NCBI GenBank assembly: GCA_035235625.1
Contig: CP141150.1
Span: 6,324,001 to 6,388,000, forward strand
DNA: 64,000 nt
Source: Saururus chinensis
Taxonomy: Eukaryota; Streptophyta; Magnoliopsida; Piperales; Saururaceae
Direction: 5' to 3'
Positions within the stretch are counted from its first letter, which is position 1. Each line of letters opens with the position of its first letter. A model generated the notes under the pieces. It was not told the origin of the DNA and did no database searches. It was given only the letters and a program-made list of their open reading frames with translations. Shown piece by piece: positions 1-11,965 of this stretch. The translations under genes were made by a program, and so were the position numbers.

Positions 1-3000
1 TTAGTGGTTATTAATGGTATGTTTAAAATTCCTTTTTTGGCTTCATTTGCACTTCACAATTCATAGTTCACATTGTGTGGAGCATTTACCGGAGTAGGAA
101 TTATGACCAAAGTCAAATTGGTACCCTCTACAACCATTTTTGTTCCAATGAACAAAAGATTGTCTCAGTTTCAAAATTTTAGAACACAATTTTGAAATAG
201 CAAACACAATAGTAAAGTATGAAAAAAAAAGAATTATGTCTTAAGATTGTTATTTTGTACCTTTGTAAGTGTTGTGATGAAAGATATTAGTGCTAAGGAT
301 TCACTTTGGCACTTGCCTCTTAAGATAAGAAGATCAACTACACGCTGTAGAAGCACCTTCACACAACATATGCAACAAACGCATATTATGGAAATGCTCT
401 CACAGAAGACGTAAACAAGAAAATCTAGTAAATAATTATTCATAAAATAATTTTCTGTGTTTTATAAGAAATCCCATTAAATACAACCTGTCTCATTCAA
501 ACAGACACATTTTTGGTAAAAATAAAACAGACCCATTTTATGTTAAGAGAAAACCAAATGAATTTGTCCCAAAAATAATTATCTTGTTGACTTAACATGA
601 CCAACCGAACGGCGGCGGCGGCAAAGCGCGTGAGTGTGGGTTAGCCTATATAGGTACATGGATCAAACATGTATTTCCTCTATAAAAGTGGGGTGGCTTA
701 TGGGCTTAACTTGAAAGGCCAAACTTATGCTTTATTTACCAACACCATCATTTTTTTTAGGCAATGTTAAACTATTTACTCTTTTAACTAATTTACATAT
801 GTGATTCTCATTCACTTCAAAATGGGCTTGAGCTCTCAATACCCATACGAGCTTGACCCACATAACCCACTTCTAACAATAATGCCTATAAATATTCAAG
901 ACTATAAAATCTAAGAAGAGCACCATTATATGTGTGTGTTTGATCGTGTATGTATTTTATATGCCACATATACAAGAGTCCTGATAATATAAGTCCGGGT
1001 TAACACATATCCACGTGAGCCTTGGTTTCACTTGCATCAAAGTGAGTCTAACCCTGTAGGTATAGTGGGTCATTGGATTTTAATCCGATGACACATGTTA
1101 GGTTTGAATCACCTACCTACCCCTTCTATTAACATGTGTGCGTCATTGGATGTCAATCCAACACCTAACAATGCCCAGCCTCATGTTATCTTTTTCTAAA
1201 ATATTAACATGTGTATTATATGCATATATGTAAAGTCTGAGTCTAGGCCAATTAACTAGATCACACAAATAAAGGAACTTCTTCTTCACAAGGCCATTGA
1301 AGTTCACAAGGGTTGGGGCAGTAAGAAACAACAATATGACTTGGTTGCCCATTCATCTCACTAAGATGCTGGGTTACTGCAGAAACACCAATCAGCATCC
1401 ATCCCCTCTTTGTGAGGCCCCTGAAAATTGCTAACCCGTACAAAATGCCAATCTTGTTAATTTCATCAGGTTTGAGGCAGTGAGAAAGAGTAACATGAGT
1501 CATTTTTTTGTTTCCTTAGGTAACATGACTTAGATGCCCGCTGAGATGCCACAGTAGCACCAATCAGCATTCCTCATGTGTAAGGCGTCCGAAAACTGGT
1601 TACCCGTGTGTACAGAGATGCCAATTATCTGGTTGAAGTTCACGAGGTTCATTCTTGAGGTGCTGTTATAAATAATGGCATGAATTTTGTTGCCCTTCTC
1701 CTATTTATTCCTCCAATATCTCCCTTGCATCGATCATCTTCTTCGTTTTTTTACTCTTCTCGTAATTCCTTTGTATGGCACATGGTTCAGGTACCGGGCA
1801 ACATTTGAGCTCTTGATATCAGGCCGAGCTCGTTGCCGATGTGTATTTTGTCAGAAGGATTTTGAGCCACTATACTTTCGTTTTCTTTGTGAAAGTGCCT
1901 GGTGCAAAGATTGGTCCTGGGGCATCAAGACGGAAGTAAGATGATTGGCCCCCAATTATTCATCCGTTGCTGCTACGCATTCGAACAAGGAAATTTTTTA
2001 CATTTGAGACATTGGTGTAAACTGTTAGGTCAGGATAGTTCAACCCTTATTGACCCGCCGGACGTTAGGGCTGATGCTGCCGTACTTTAGCACTGATGTG
2101 AGTAGGCAGACTTGGACAGGGTCTTAAGGACTACAAAACGAGGAAGCTTTACCGGCCACTTTGTAGGGTGGCTGATAAAAACCCTCCCACTAATATCACA
2201 ATCTCTTTTAGGTGTTTAACTTAAACCAATATCACAATATCTTTTAGGTGTTTAATTTAAACCTTTAAAAGGTAAATTCGATTAAAAACTTGTTGGGAAA
2301 GGATTTTCTCATCATCACTCCTATAGAAATTGTAGAGGACCACAATTATTTATTTTTTTAGTAAGTTTCAGAAAAAATAGTGTTTTCTTTTCTTCAAGCG
2401 TTAATTTTGGAGAGGCACCCATAGAATAATTGTTTTGTTTTTCAAATTCTAAGGGTAAAAAGGAAAGTATAAGAAAATTTTGTGGAGGAATTTTCACCTA
2501 TCAATGATTCATTGCTCTACTTCCTTCCCAATGACTTCCCAATGATTTTGTTGTACCTACCCTGTCTGCTCATCCTGTAAAGATTATCCTTCTACAATGG
2601 AAATGAGGCAAAAAAAAAAACTAGAGAAGGAAAACAAACCAGAAGTCTTGAGAGTGATAACAACAATTTGCACAATTTTACTGATATATTCATAGACATG
2701 AATCAATGTATTTCCTCTTGGAGGCGTGAACGGGTGGGCATGAACTTGTTTTAGGGAAATTCCTACCAAGTGAATAAACAGTCCCATCTTCTATGTTAGA
2801 ACATACCCTGCATCATCCCCTCGCCTCGCCCCCAAGACTCAAACCGTGAACCCACAAAATCATCAATGAAATAGATGCAGTTGGCTCTATAACCTTCAGA
2901 AGCAGGGTGTATTTATTATTAGTCCACGTCTCTCTTGCCAAAGCTCATGGTAGAACATATGTAAACTCGCTGACACATACCCTCGTGGCATCGTAGTCCA

Positions 3001-3611
3001 CCATGGAACTTATTTGGTTAACAATGGACCTAATTTGGTTATTATAATATCTTCAAGAAGACCTCATGCGGAATTGTAAAACTGATCTTGTTGAATGTAG
3101 TGGAACAAGGACCCATTGGTTAAGTAGTCAAACCATCTCCATTGTAGGTGGTTTGCTTACTGTTGCCTTGTCATCTCCACTCCTCCCGGTCACTAAGGAT
3201 GTAAACAGGTTGATTGCAATGGCCATGGAGGTGTATTGTATCTATGCAAGCTCGCAACTAGGGGGCATCAGAGCATCTCATGGGAGATGTCAAATTGAAC
3301 TATTGGATATGTTCTAATGGCTTATATTGACATCTCCCTGCAATTTGACAATAAGTGAACTCCAAACCATGAATATTATATATAAGTAAGAGAGACCAAA
3401 ACCTTTAAAAATGATGACTAAAATATATAAAATTATATATTTGAAGTCTCAACATGCCCCAAGTGAGGGGTGTCAATGGTGCCTGGGTTGGCAACATACT
3501 ACATTTGGATTTGCTTGGAGATACTCTCATGAACAAGACATGGCTTATACTATATGCCATGGTGCGAGAACAATGAACAATAAGGGTGCCCAAGCAGGGA
3601 GCCTCATGTAT
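1..3611. other. Noncoding duplicated sequence, no gene seen
   Basis: AT-rich sequence present again at 24698-28310. Open frames are short and not conserved in any recognisable way. Apart from the internal repeat at 1085-1512, I see no coding or RNA feature here. Confidence 0.6.
1085..1512 (+). repeat. Internal direct repeat, unit A
   Basis: This block (from the CACCTACCTACCCC region through CATGAGTCATTTTTTTGTTTCC) is similar to 3735-3977 plus 4533-4705. In unit A the two parts are contiguous. In unit B they are separated by the 555-bp palindrome element. Unit A therefore shows the uninterrupted sequence. The copy-2 equivalent begins near 25783. Confidence 0.75.
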
Positions 3612-3735
3612 AGGGATGTCATCGGGTCGGGTTCGGGTCAGGTTTTGCCAAACCAAAACCCAATACCATTTAAGAAATGGTAAACACGAATCTGACCCAA
3701 ATAGCGATTCAAGTTAAATTTGGAAACTTAAACCC
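3612..3735. repeat. GGGATGTCA...GGGTCGGG repeat, partial
   Basis: This starts AGGGATGTCATCGGGTCGGG and includes a CATTTAAGAAATGG inverted core. Related sequences are at 14649-14945, 28312-28436, 34329-34650 and 50435-50765. It resembles short plant nonautonomous repeats rich in GGGTCGGG and ACCCGA. The superfamily was not determined. Confidence 0.5.
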
Positions 3736-4705
3736 AACTAGGGTCTGAATAACCTACCCACCCCCTCTATTAACCTGCCTGTGCCATTGGGTGTCAATCC
3801 CACACCTAACAATGCTCGGACATGTTAACTTTTTCCCCACATATTAACATGCGTATTATATGTATGTAACTTCTAAGTGGAGACCAATTATCTAGATCAC
3901 ACAAATAAAGGACCTTCTTTACAAGGCCATTGAAGTTCACAAGTGTTGGGGCAGTAAGAAACACCAACATGACTTAAGGGGCTATTTGTATATTGAATTT
4001 CTGTAAGATTTTATTCATTCCGTCCTAATTTCAACTTGAATTATCATAATCGTATTTGTGTGTAGAAGGTGAGTGAAATTAAAATTTTCGTTTGGAAGTT
4101 GATTTTAAGTTGTTTCAAGTCGGAATTGGCCGAAATCACCGAAATACCTCATGAGGTGATTTTAGCTCCTAGCCCCTATTTTGAAAATTCTAGATTCTAT
4201 TATTTTTTAACAATTACCTCTCATATCAATTTGAGCCTCGAGAAATATGTATATAGGTGGAGCTCACTTTATAAGTTTAAAATTACCTACCCTTGTGGGC
4301 TCTTGTTTGATAGAGTTCAAATTTATGAGCATAATGTACCAAGACGTGCATATCTGAGTTCGAGATAAAGAGTTATATTAGTTTAAAGTTTTAAAATTAG
4401 GTTTGACATAATATTTAAATTTATTAAAAAAAATTCATTACCAACTATAATTTACATTCGGGGGTGAATTTTGAAAATTAATTCAAAAAAATTTCACTTC
4501 TATTTCCAAAAATCCAACACCTAAACAGTGTTGCCCAATAATCTCATGATGTTGGGTTACTGCAGAAGCACCAATTAGCATCCATCAATCCCTTCTTTTT
4601 GAGGTCCCTGATAATTGCTAAACTGTACAAAATGCCAAACTTGTTAATTTCATCAGGTTTGAGGCAGTTAGAAAGAGTAACATGACTCATTTTTTTGTTT
4701 CCTTG
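3735..4705 (+). repeat. Internal direct repeat, unit B, split by an element
   Basis: Diverged second unit of the repeat at 1085-1512, split at 3978-4532 by a TIR element. Copies are found near 28436-29405 and, inverted, at about 43995-44960. Confidence 0.7.
3978..4532. mobile_element. Palindrome-centred TIR element (MITE-like), copy 1
   Basis: A 555-bp insertion defined by comparison with the uninterrupted repeat near 1340. The left end is GGGGCTATTTGTATATTGAA. The right end, read inverted, is AACACTGTTTAGGTGTTGG. The two are imperfect inverted repeats over about 22 bases. About 160 bp from the left end is a near-palindrome centred on CCTCATGAGG. No clear target duplication can be called, so the superfamily (PIF/Harbinger or hAT) is unresolved. 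An open frame at 4069-4368 lies entirely inside and looks fortuitous. Confidence 0.6.
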
Positions 4706-4719
4706 GAGGTAACAAGACT

Positions 4720-6665
4720 GACTATAATTTTTAAGCATCGCAAAAAAGACCTATTTGATAAGAAAAAAATCGCTAATACTAAATTATTAGTGACACTTTT
4801 TAAGCGTCGCTAATATGATAAAAATTTAAAATGTATATAAATATTATTAGCGAAGTTTATTAAACACTGCTTAAAGGTTTTTTAGTGACGCTTTAGAAAA
4901 AATGTTGCTAATAAAACAAAAATAATTTTCCTTATCTAAACACTGCTAATAGGGCTGGTCTTCGGCTAAATAGTCGGCATACAAGGTTTGTCCATGTCTA
5001 TGTCCGCTAACAATTTGTTCCTCGGCATTTTGTCCACGGACAAAGCTTATTTTTTGGCGGACACGGCCATTGTCCATGGACATTGCCTCTTAGGCAATTG
5101 GATAGGGGTTGAAGTGGTTGGAGAGAATGAGAGCGGTGTTAACGACTTTAAGTAAGTAGGGCAACTAGGGTGAGGATCTCTAGATTAAGTAATTTAGCAT
5201 ATAATAATAATTTTTAAACTTATATATGTCATTTTCTTTATTTGTAGTATGGAGGAGAGCATAGCAGAGCCATGGAGCAGAGAGGGAGGAGGCGTAGAGA
5301 GGGCAAGGGGGATGCCAGCGTGGGCGGCACCAAAACTCTGCGGCAAGAGGGGTGGTGGGCAATGGAAGGTGAGGGGGAGGAAACAAGGGAAAGGAGGTGC
5401 GGAAACAAGGGAGAAGTGGGAAGGGGAGCAGAGGAGGCAAAGCTAGATTTTTTGCTAGGGGGCTAGGGGCAATGGAAGAGGGGGGAGGGGGGGTCGAGGG
5501 AAGCTGAGAGGAGAGTGGGGGAGGGGTGTGAGATGCCGGTGACAAAGTCGGATCCGGGCCATCCTACACCCCTCTTTGAGCCAGAAAGAGATGGGGTGGA
5601 AAAGGTAGAGAAGGTGAGAGATGGGGAAGGGTGAGCCAAAAATGGAAAATGGGCCACGCTGGTGGATGGATGGAGGCCGGACATCCTGGTGTTGACGGTG
5701 ACCGGAAGGTCCTAAACAGACGGCATGGTGCATAGAGCATGGGCACGACGGAGATTGGATCTAAATATATTGGGCGGCGGGGGGGGGGGGTAAGGTTGTA
5801 ACAATGCAAAGTTTTTCTAGCATGCGAGAAATTTTGCGCCTTTTGCGATGCTTCACAAAAGGCTAATTATGAGTGATGCTTCAAATGTGCGTCGCATAAC
5901 AATTTTGCCAAGGTGGATTTAGACCCTTTTAACTATTTGTGATGCTTAAACATAGAATTGCAAATAAATGATATCTTCTTTGGGATGCTTAATAAGAAGC
6001 GTCGCAAAAAAGACTTATTTGCGACACTTCTATCAAAACGTCGCAATAGACATTTTTTTTAAACTTCTAATTAAATCACCTCTCATCTCTTTCCTCTTTC
6101 TCTCTCTCCTCTCTCTCCTCTCCTCTCCCCTCTCTCTCCCTCTCCTCTCTCTCTCCTCCCTCTCTCTCTTCTCTATCCCTCTCTCTCCTCTCTTTCTGTC
6201 TCTCTCCCTCTCTCCCCCTCTCTCCTCTCTCCTCTCTCTCTCCCCGCTCCCCTCTTTCTTTCCTCTCCCCTCTTTCTCTCCTCTCCTCTCTCTCTCTCCT
6301 CTCCCCTCCCTCTCTCTCTCTCTTCTCTCCTCTCTCTGCTCTCTCCTCTCTTATCTCTCTCCCCCTCCCTCTCTTCTCCTCTCTCTCTCTCACTCTTTCT
6401 CTCTCTCCTCTCAATCTCTCTGTCTCCTCTTTCTCTCTCCTCTCACTCTCTCTCAAGCATGTCAGCATGAGCCCTAGCTCTAAGGAGAGTTGAGAGAATG
6501 GGGAAATTTGATTTTAATATTTTGAGATTTTTTATTATATATTATATTTTTAAAATAATAAAATAAATATTTTAACAACGCATAGGAATAGGTATTAGCA
6601 ACGCATATGTGTTTGTGATGCTAATAACTAGGGTATTAATGACACATATTCATATGTATCACTAA
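4720..6665. mobile_element. CACTA-like nonautonomous element, copy 1
   Basis: Both ends carry clusters of GCGTCGC, GCGACGC and diverged forms in both orientations (4738-4900, 5850-6045, 6565-6665). This is the typical subterminal pattern of plant En/Spm (CACTA) elements. The outer termini are decayed (GACTATAATTTTTAAGC on the left). The middle holds GA-rich and CT-rich low-complexity sequence and a TAGGGCTGG stretch at 4948. No transposase is seen. Homologous stretches lie at 29420-31315 and, inverted, within 42389-43990. Confidence 0.5.
6072..6460 (+). repeat. CT-rich low-complexity tract, copy 1
   Basis: About 390 bases of nearly pure pyrimidine (CTCTCC, CTCTCT variants). The long serine/leucine-rich frames here and the arginine/glutamate-rich frames on the other strand are composition artefacts. 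The copy-2 tract (30777-31105) is about 60 bases shorter. Confidence 0.9.
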
Positions 6666-6859
6666 TACTTCTTATTTTTTTTTTATTTTTATTAATCAAG
6701 TCAACCAAAAGACAAGGGTATACCTCCAAATAAAAAGGTATTACTCAAATTAAGTACCCAGAGAAAAAAATGACACTACCAAGCTCATAGGGATTATCCC
6801 AGTCAACTTATTATGTGAAAGGTGAACATTTAGCCCGAATGAGACAAAACTATTTTTTT

Positions 6860-7263
6860 TACCAGCTGAATGCAATGTGATAGGACAACTTTCATCCCTT
6901 GAACAATTGGATCTAGGTAACAATAAGTTGCATGGGATTCTTAGTGAGACTCATTTCGAAGAGCTTAAGAGTTTAAAAGGGATAGACATCTTATCTAATT
7001 ATGGATTAGAGTTTCACCTGAAAGACAACTGGATCCCACCATTCCACCTTGATGTTATTCATCTAGGATCGTGCACTTTGGGACCAAACTTTCCACAGTT
7101 CGCTAAATACTCAAAAATTTCTTTTTCACTTGGATTATTTCAACACAAGCCTCACGGGCTACCTGCCGTCATGGTTTTGGAACTTCACATTCCAACTAGC
7201 TTTTTTGGACCTATCTCATAACCACATTGAAGGCCAATTGCCATATCAACTCAGCAGAATTTG
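6860..7263 (+). pseudogene. LRR receptor-like protein fragment, copy 1
   Basis: About 130 codons resembling the middle of plant LRR receptor-like proteins of the EIX2/Cf type. The first part reads IGQLSSLEQLDLGNNKLHG, then an ETHFEELKSLK stretch, a DNWIPPFHLD stretch and LGPNFPQFAKY. After about 7125 the homology continues in another frame (LTGYLPSWFWNFTFQLAFLD, then LSHNHIEGQLP), so there is a frameshift. It ends at a stop near 7255-7263. There is no N-terminal signal, no membrane segment and no further LRRs on either side, so this is an isolated relic inside repeats. The family assignment comes from the characteristic WVPPFQL and DWFWNL-like motifs of RLPs. Confidence 0.78.
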
Positions 7264-7384
7264 ATAAATACTTCAAAATAGGATAAATCATCATTCACAA
7301 AATCTTGTTGATATTGAAATGACATACATCTGTGCTCGTGGGGCAACAAGATCAGAATAAAAAAATATTCCCACGATATCAAAA

Positions 7385-8380
7385 AACCCAGATACGGCAA
7401 AAAACACTCATAGGGAATTTTATTTTTAAAAAAACATACTAAGAAGGTATTTCTTCAGAACAAAGACATTGTAGAATAGCACTTGCTGATAACAACCAAA
7501 AATCAGTGATTTCTCCCTTCAAACACTTGTGTATTGTTGATAAAATTACTAATAAAAACTTCTCTAGCCACTGCAATAAAAACTTCTCTATCTCCTTTCC
7601 AACAGGAATTCAACCTATCAAATACGATACAAAAGGCTATCTTTAGGGCAGTAAACCATCTTCACTACCCTAATTGATGAACTCTTTCTAGGTTCATTTA
7701 TGACTGTTGAACCCGAACCCGAAACTGACACAAATCACAAAAATTGGGATCAAAGGGTACCTATTATAGTAGTTGGACAATGCACCGGATGGATTCCTAT
7801 GCCCGTGACTGCAGGGGCTGATGGGCACATTATCGATGGTGAAGTTGTAGGGCTTGATGTTGTTGGCCCAATCCACTTCAATAAGAAGAGGGTGGGGAGG
7901 CAGGAGAGGGGGGATTCCGAAGGGCTAGGAGGGACTGTGAGACAGGGGAGGATGGACAGGGGGGTGGATTTTGAAGGGGGAGGAGGGACTTTAACCGGCC
8001 ACCACTGAGGAGGTTGCATAGCCGGTGCTTGACATCCTCCACGATTTTAACCTCCAAGTGGAGAACGAAACCAGCTGAAGTCACGGTTGTGCTGCTTGGC
8101 AGCCCCTTAACCATGGCATTGGTCGATTATGAAGAGACTCCACCTTCCATTCAAGCCTCTGCATATAACAAGTCTGATATCTCTCTGCGTTTGAGCAGCG
8201 AAATCAACACCTCCAAACCAGTTGAAGTCACAGATGTCTATCAACGAGCTGGGGCTTGGATTCAAGAAATTCTGGTGTGATATCGTTTCTCTCCCGAAAT
8301 CAACACCTCCAAAGCATGAGCAACACCAGGTGGAGGGGGCCTCCAAAGCAGGAGGGAGCATGGGCAGCGAGCGGCAGGAT
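7385..8380 (+). repeat. 1-kb dispersed repeat, unit 1
   Basis: Shared with 21258-22360 and 32038-33024. It includes a conserved stretch that translates as PAEVT..., LVDYEETPP and SEINTSKPVEVTD over about 80 codons (8040-8280), with the motif PVEVTD/PAEVT repeated twice. The frame stays open in all three units around this part but is broken elsewhere. I do not recognise the product. Confidence 0.7.
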
Positions 8381-9085
8381 AATAAAATATGCCTTCAGTG
8401 TTTGTTTACTCAAGATTAGCCCACTTGGCTTTTGATAATCACATGCAAACGCAAAACAAATTAAACATTATTTCTTTGATGGCTAAAGAGGATCATGTGA
8501 TTCAACATGTCTTAATTACAAAATTCTTGTAACTACTTCTCTATGGATGCAACTAGCCATACCCTCTTCAACAGCTAGTGACACTTGTTTACAATTTTTC
8601 TCCAATGAAAATTGTCCCTCGTTGAGCTTTTTCATCTGCCTCTCTAGTTGCATGTTCCTAACCTGCTACCTATTATGACTATCATACCTTTTACATAGAT
8701 TTGAGTCTAGTGTGTGGTGTGTTCTATCGAATGAGAGAGAATGAGTAATGAATACAATAAAATATGACATATTTTCATTCTAATCACCACACCCTAAAGA
8801 ATAATAAAAAATAAATTAAATTATGTAGAAATTAACCACGCCTTGAAGATATCATTCTTTGTTATCCCAAAATGTATGTCTACCACAAAGTAAAATATAT
8901 GTGATTATACCTATGCTCCAAACATCTTATTCATGCCCAAATTTTTGTTTAAGCACCTCTGGTTCAACATAATTTGTATTAAACAAACACCATAATAATA
9001 GTATAAATAAGTCCAATAGACCAACACCATAATAATCTCACAAAAAGTTACTATTTGAGCATCAAATAAAATAAAATATAAGAGT
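8381..9085. other. Intergenic, no firm feature
   Basis: Apart from the possible coiled-coil fragment at 8516-8770, this AT-rich stretch shows nothing beyond its duplication at 33025-33738. Confidence 0.5.
8516..8770 (-). pseudogene. Coiled-coil-like coding fragment, copy 1
   Basis: Minus-strand reading gives a charged, helix-like stretch (RNMQLERQMKKLNEGQFSLE, followed by NCKQVSLAVEEGMA) that ends at a stop near 8516. In this copy an in-frame TAG replaces a GAG codon upstream of RNMQLE. I do not recognise the parent gene. The composition suggests a coiled-coil exon. It may be a fragment captured in a repeat, or a fortuitous reading frame. Confidence 0.35.
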
Positions 9086-9210
9086 AATAGGGCTTGTAGT
9101 CGGGTAAAAGTCGGATTAGCTGGGTTGTGACCCGACCCTAAATTTAAAATAGGTCAAGAGCCTAAACCCTCATCCTACCTGTAGTCAGGTTGGGTCGGGT
9201 GCAGGGTTAG

Positions 9211-9215
9211 GCAGG
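9211..9215 (+). repeat. Target site duplication GCAGG (left)
   Basis: Matches 14172-14176 across the solo LTR. Copy 2 shows the single-site version. Confidence 0.85.
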
Positions 9216-9904
9216 TGTAACGCCCGAGATTTTTCATCCCTTTTTCTCAAAACTCATAGAAAATTTTTTTTTCTTTCTTTCCATAAATCGGAGTCAAAAC
9301 GATAAAATCAAAACCTGTTTATAATTTAAAACATCATACGGTTAAACATCGTACTGCCAAATCAAATATCCTCAGGCGCTACTCGAAAACACACGTACGA
9401 ATAAATTCTGCTATGATCATAGACTTTTAAATACAAATCACTCTCCCAGGCATCCCTGAGTACAAGTCCCATAACAGTCCACATTCTGATCCAAACAAAA
9501 GTCCAGAATAAACATCATGATGTCTCATCTCACCCAATACAGGAGATCGTGGCACAAATAAACTCACAGAGAGTCAAGCTGATACCTGAGTCAACGGGAA
9601 TCAATCCACCGCTGAAACGAGCGTCCATCACCAGGAGCTCTCCGCACAACCTGCAAAACCTCCCGTACAACGGGGCTAAAAATAGCAGGGTGAGTATTTT
9701 CATACTCAGTAGGAGAAATCCCAAACGGTGAACTCCAAGTTCATAAACACATGCGTCATGCAACTCAAACATGAAGCAGAAGCATATCATAATCATAAAC
9801 ATGCTCAAACTCATGCAAACATACGAAACGCACCATCGTGCCAAAATCATACCACAGGCACCATCGTGCCAAAATCATAATATCCAATCAACTTACACAA
9901 ACAC

Positions 9905-10310
9905 CCTTATCCAGGGTCATACAACTTACTCGTACCACCGTACGCATACTCATACAACATACGCATACTTGTACGACCTTACTCGTACAATCGTATGCTC
10001 ACTCATACAGCTTACTCATACATGTACGACCTTACTCATACAATCAGACTCGTACGACCTCACTCGTACAGTCTGCACAAAATCATACTTACTGTCTTAC
10101 TCAGAAACATATTCTCACAATCGTACTCATACTCTTACAGTCGTGCTCATACACATACACTTACAGTCTTACTCATCCTCATACGCTTACAGTCTTGCTC
10201 ATACACACTCTTACAGTCTTACTCATACTCATACACTTACAGTCTTGCTCATACACATACAGTCGTACTCACACTCATACAGTCGTACTCATAATCGTAC
10301 ACATATCAAC
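9905..10310 (-). repeat. Minisatellite inside solo LTR (CTCATACTTACAGTC type)
   Basis: Irregular tandem repeats of roughly 18-24 bases built from ACTCATACAC and TTACAGTC. The opposite strand of the related LTR at 55080-55345 and 58750-58880 carries the same array. The threonine/histidine/tyrosine-rich frames here are artefacts. Confidence 0.8.
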
Positions 10311-10536
10311 GACCACTGAAGCTCATTACAACTAATAAGCTCCAACGTCGAAATGGAAAAGAATGCCACTGGGGCAACACCTTAACCTCCGGGGAGTGAC
10401 TAGACGCCATGGACTTTTCCGAAGGTAAGGCACACCAATGCTCATGGGGCACTGGATCAAACAGGTAAGAGTAGATCCATGATACTACTTACCTAAGCGC
10501 GCAAACATAAACACCCACACATAAGGGGTCATACAG

Positions 10537-10676
10537 TTGCCCACCATAATGGGTCTTATAGTGCCATAGAATTGCCCACCATAATGGGTCTTATAGTGCC
10601 AGAGAATTGCCCACCATAATGGGTCTTATAGTGCCAGAGAATTGCCCACCATAATGGGTCTTATAGTGCCATTGCC
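10537..10676 (-). repeat. 35-bp tandem repeat, four units
   Basis: Units start at 10537, 10572, 10607 and 10642 with TTGCCCACCATAATGGGTC. They contain the palindrome CCCACCATAATGGG with one mispaired step. The related LTR has only two units (about 54812-54890), so the array changes in length. Confidence 0.9.
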
Positions 10677-10699
10677 ACTCTTGGGCAGAAAACATACAG

Positions 10700-10985
10700 T
10701 GCCACTTGGGCGAAACGCATGATGCCACTCTTGGGCGAGAAACATACAACGCTCTCAACAGGCATCAAACGTACGGGCTTCCACGGCACACGGACCAAAT
10801 CAGAAACATACGTCGCTCTCGGAAGCATCAGACGTCTGGGCTTCATACAGCACGCAGACAAACTCAGAAACGTACATCGCTCTCAACAGAGCATCAAACG
10901 TCTGGGCTTATACAGCACGCAAACCAAATTAGAAACAACGTCGCTCTCAGCAGAGCATCAGACGTCCGGTGCCCTATATAGCACA
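10700..10985 (-). repeat. About 65-bp tandem repeat, four to five units
   Basis: Repeating unit containing CGCTCTCAACAGAGCATCAA, then ACGTCTGGGCTT and CAGCACGCAGAC. It is also present, inverted, at about 54500-54760. Confidence 0.8.
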
Positions 10986-11734
10986 CAGACAACATCCCGC
11001 AGGATAAACACCATGGCAAGACATGATAAATGCTCGGCCAACTCATCAGCGGCCAGCTCAAACACGGAACTTAATCCGTCGAACCCTCAGGTCTCAAACT
11101 CACAACGCTATCATTAGCTGTGCTTATAATTCCAGTTTGAATTAAGTATATTATGCGGTACAATTATGCCACACAAACTCACAGTCCTCGACTGGTCAAA
11201 CTGAAGCTGAGCCCGATTGAAACCCTAGTTCGTCAGGGCAGCAGACTTCACTTACCCGTCCACATCATGGACAAAACTCATCGTACACCAAACCCTTACA
11301 GTCTTACACTTTGCCATCCATCTTATGGCCAAAACCTCTTACACTGACATCCTCAAATAACGCTCCTCAGAGCCAACCCAGTTGTCGCCCTCTTACTTAT
11401 GTCTCACTTATTATACTTACTTTTCACTTCATAATCCGTACGTTATGCTTGTACAATTATGAACACTCTTACTGTCTGACAAATGCCCAACATACAATCC
11501 ACCCCAAACTGATCCATTCTAATCCTTGCCCGTCATACTCATATCCTCTGCCATATGCTTACACAACTGCATCCAAATTCAGACAAAGCTTCTGTCACCT
11601 CTTACTGTCCATCGCCCATACCTCTGCCCACAAACACATACGCACATCCAAAGCATAGGCAAAAGCCATCATACATACGTATGTCTCACACATACGTACA
11701 ACATACACATACGGTCATACATACATAACTTACA

Positions 11735-11965
11735 AACATGCATGCTAGCCATCACTAGCACATGCATACACACGTCAAATGTGCACGCTAGCCATCACTA
11801 GCATATGCATACATTCACACATACATCAAACATGCACGCTAGCCATCACTAGCACATGCATACATCAAACGTACACGCTAGTCATCTCTAGCACGTGCAC
11901 ACACATTCTTACATACTTCAAACATGCACGCTAGCCATCACTAGCACATGCATAACCCATACATA
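11735..11965 (-). repeat. About 45-bp tandem repeat (GCTAGCCATCACTAGC)
   Basis: Five units of CACGCTAGCCATCACTAGCA followed by a CATGCATACA spacer. The core GCTAGCCATCACTAGC is an interrupted palindrome. The related LTR shows the same array at about 53600-53740. Confidence 0.85.

Noticed and set aside
4069..4368. 99-codon frame starting MSEIKIF
   Set aside because: It spans the central palindrome of a short TIR element and is shortened in copy 2. It is unlikely to be a gene.
5968..6477. 169-codon Ser/Leu-rich frame and its Arg/Glu-rich counterpart on the minus strand
   Set aside because: It is a direct translation of a CT/GA low-complexity tract. The tract changes length between copies without respect to frame.
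9771..10335. Long Thr/His/Tyr/Ser-rich frames
   Set aside because: These are translations of the TTACAGTC minisatellite. All three phases are open for the same reason.
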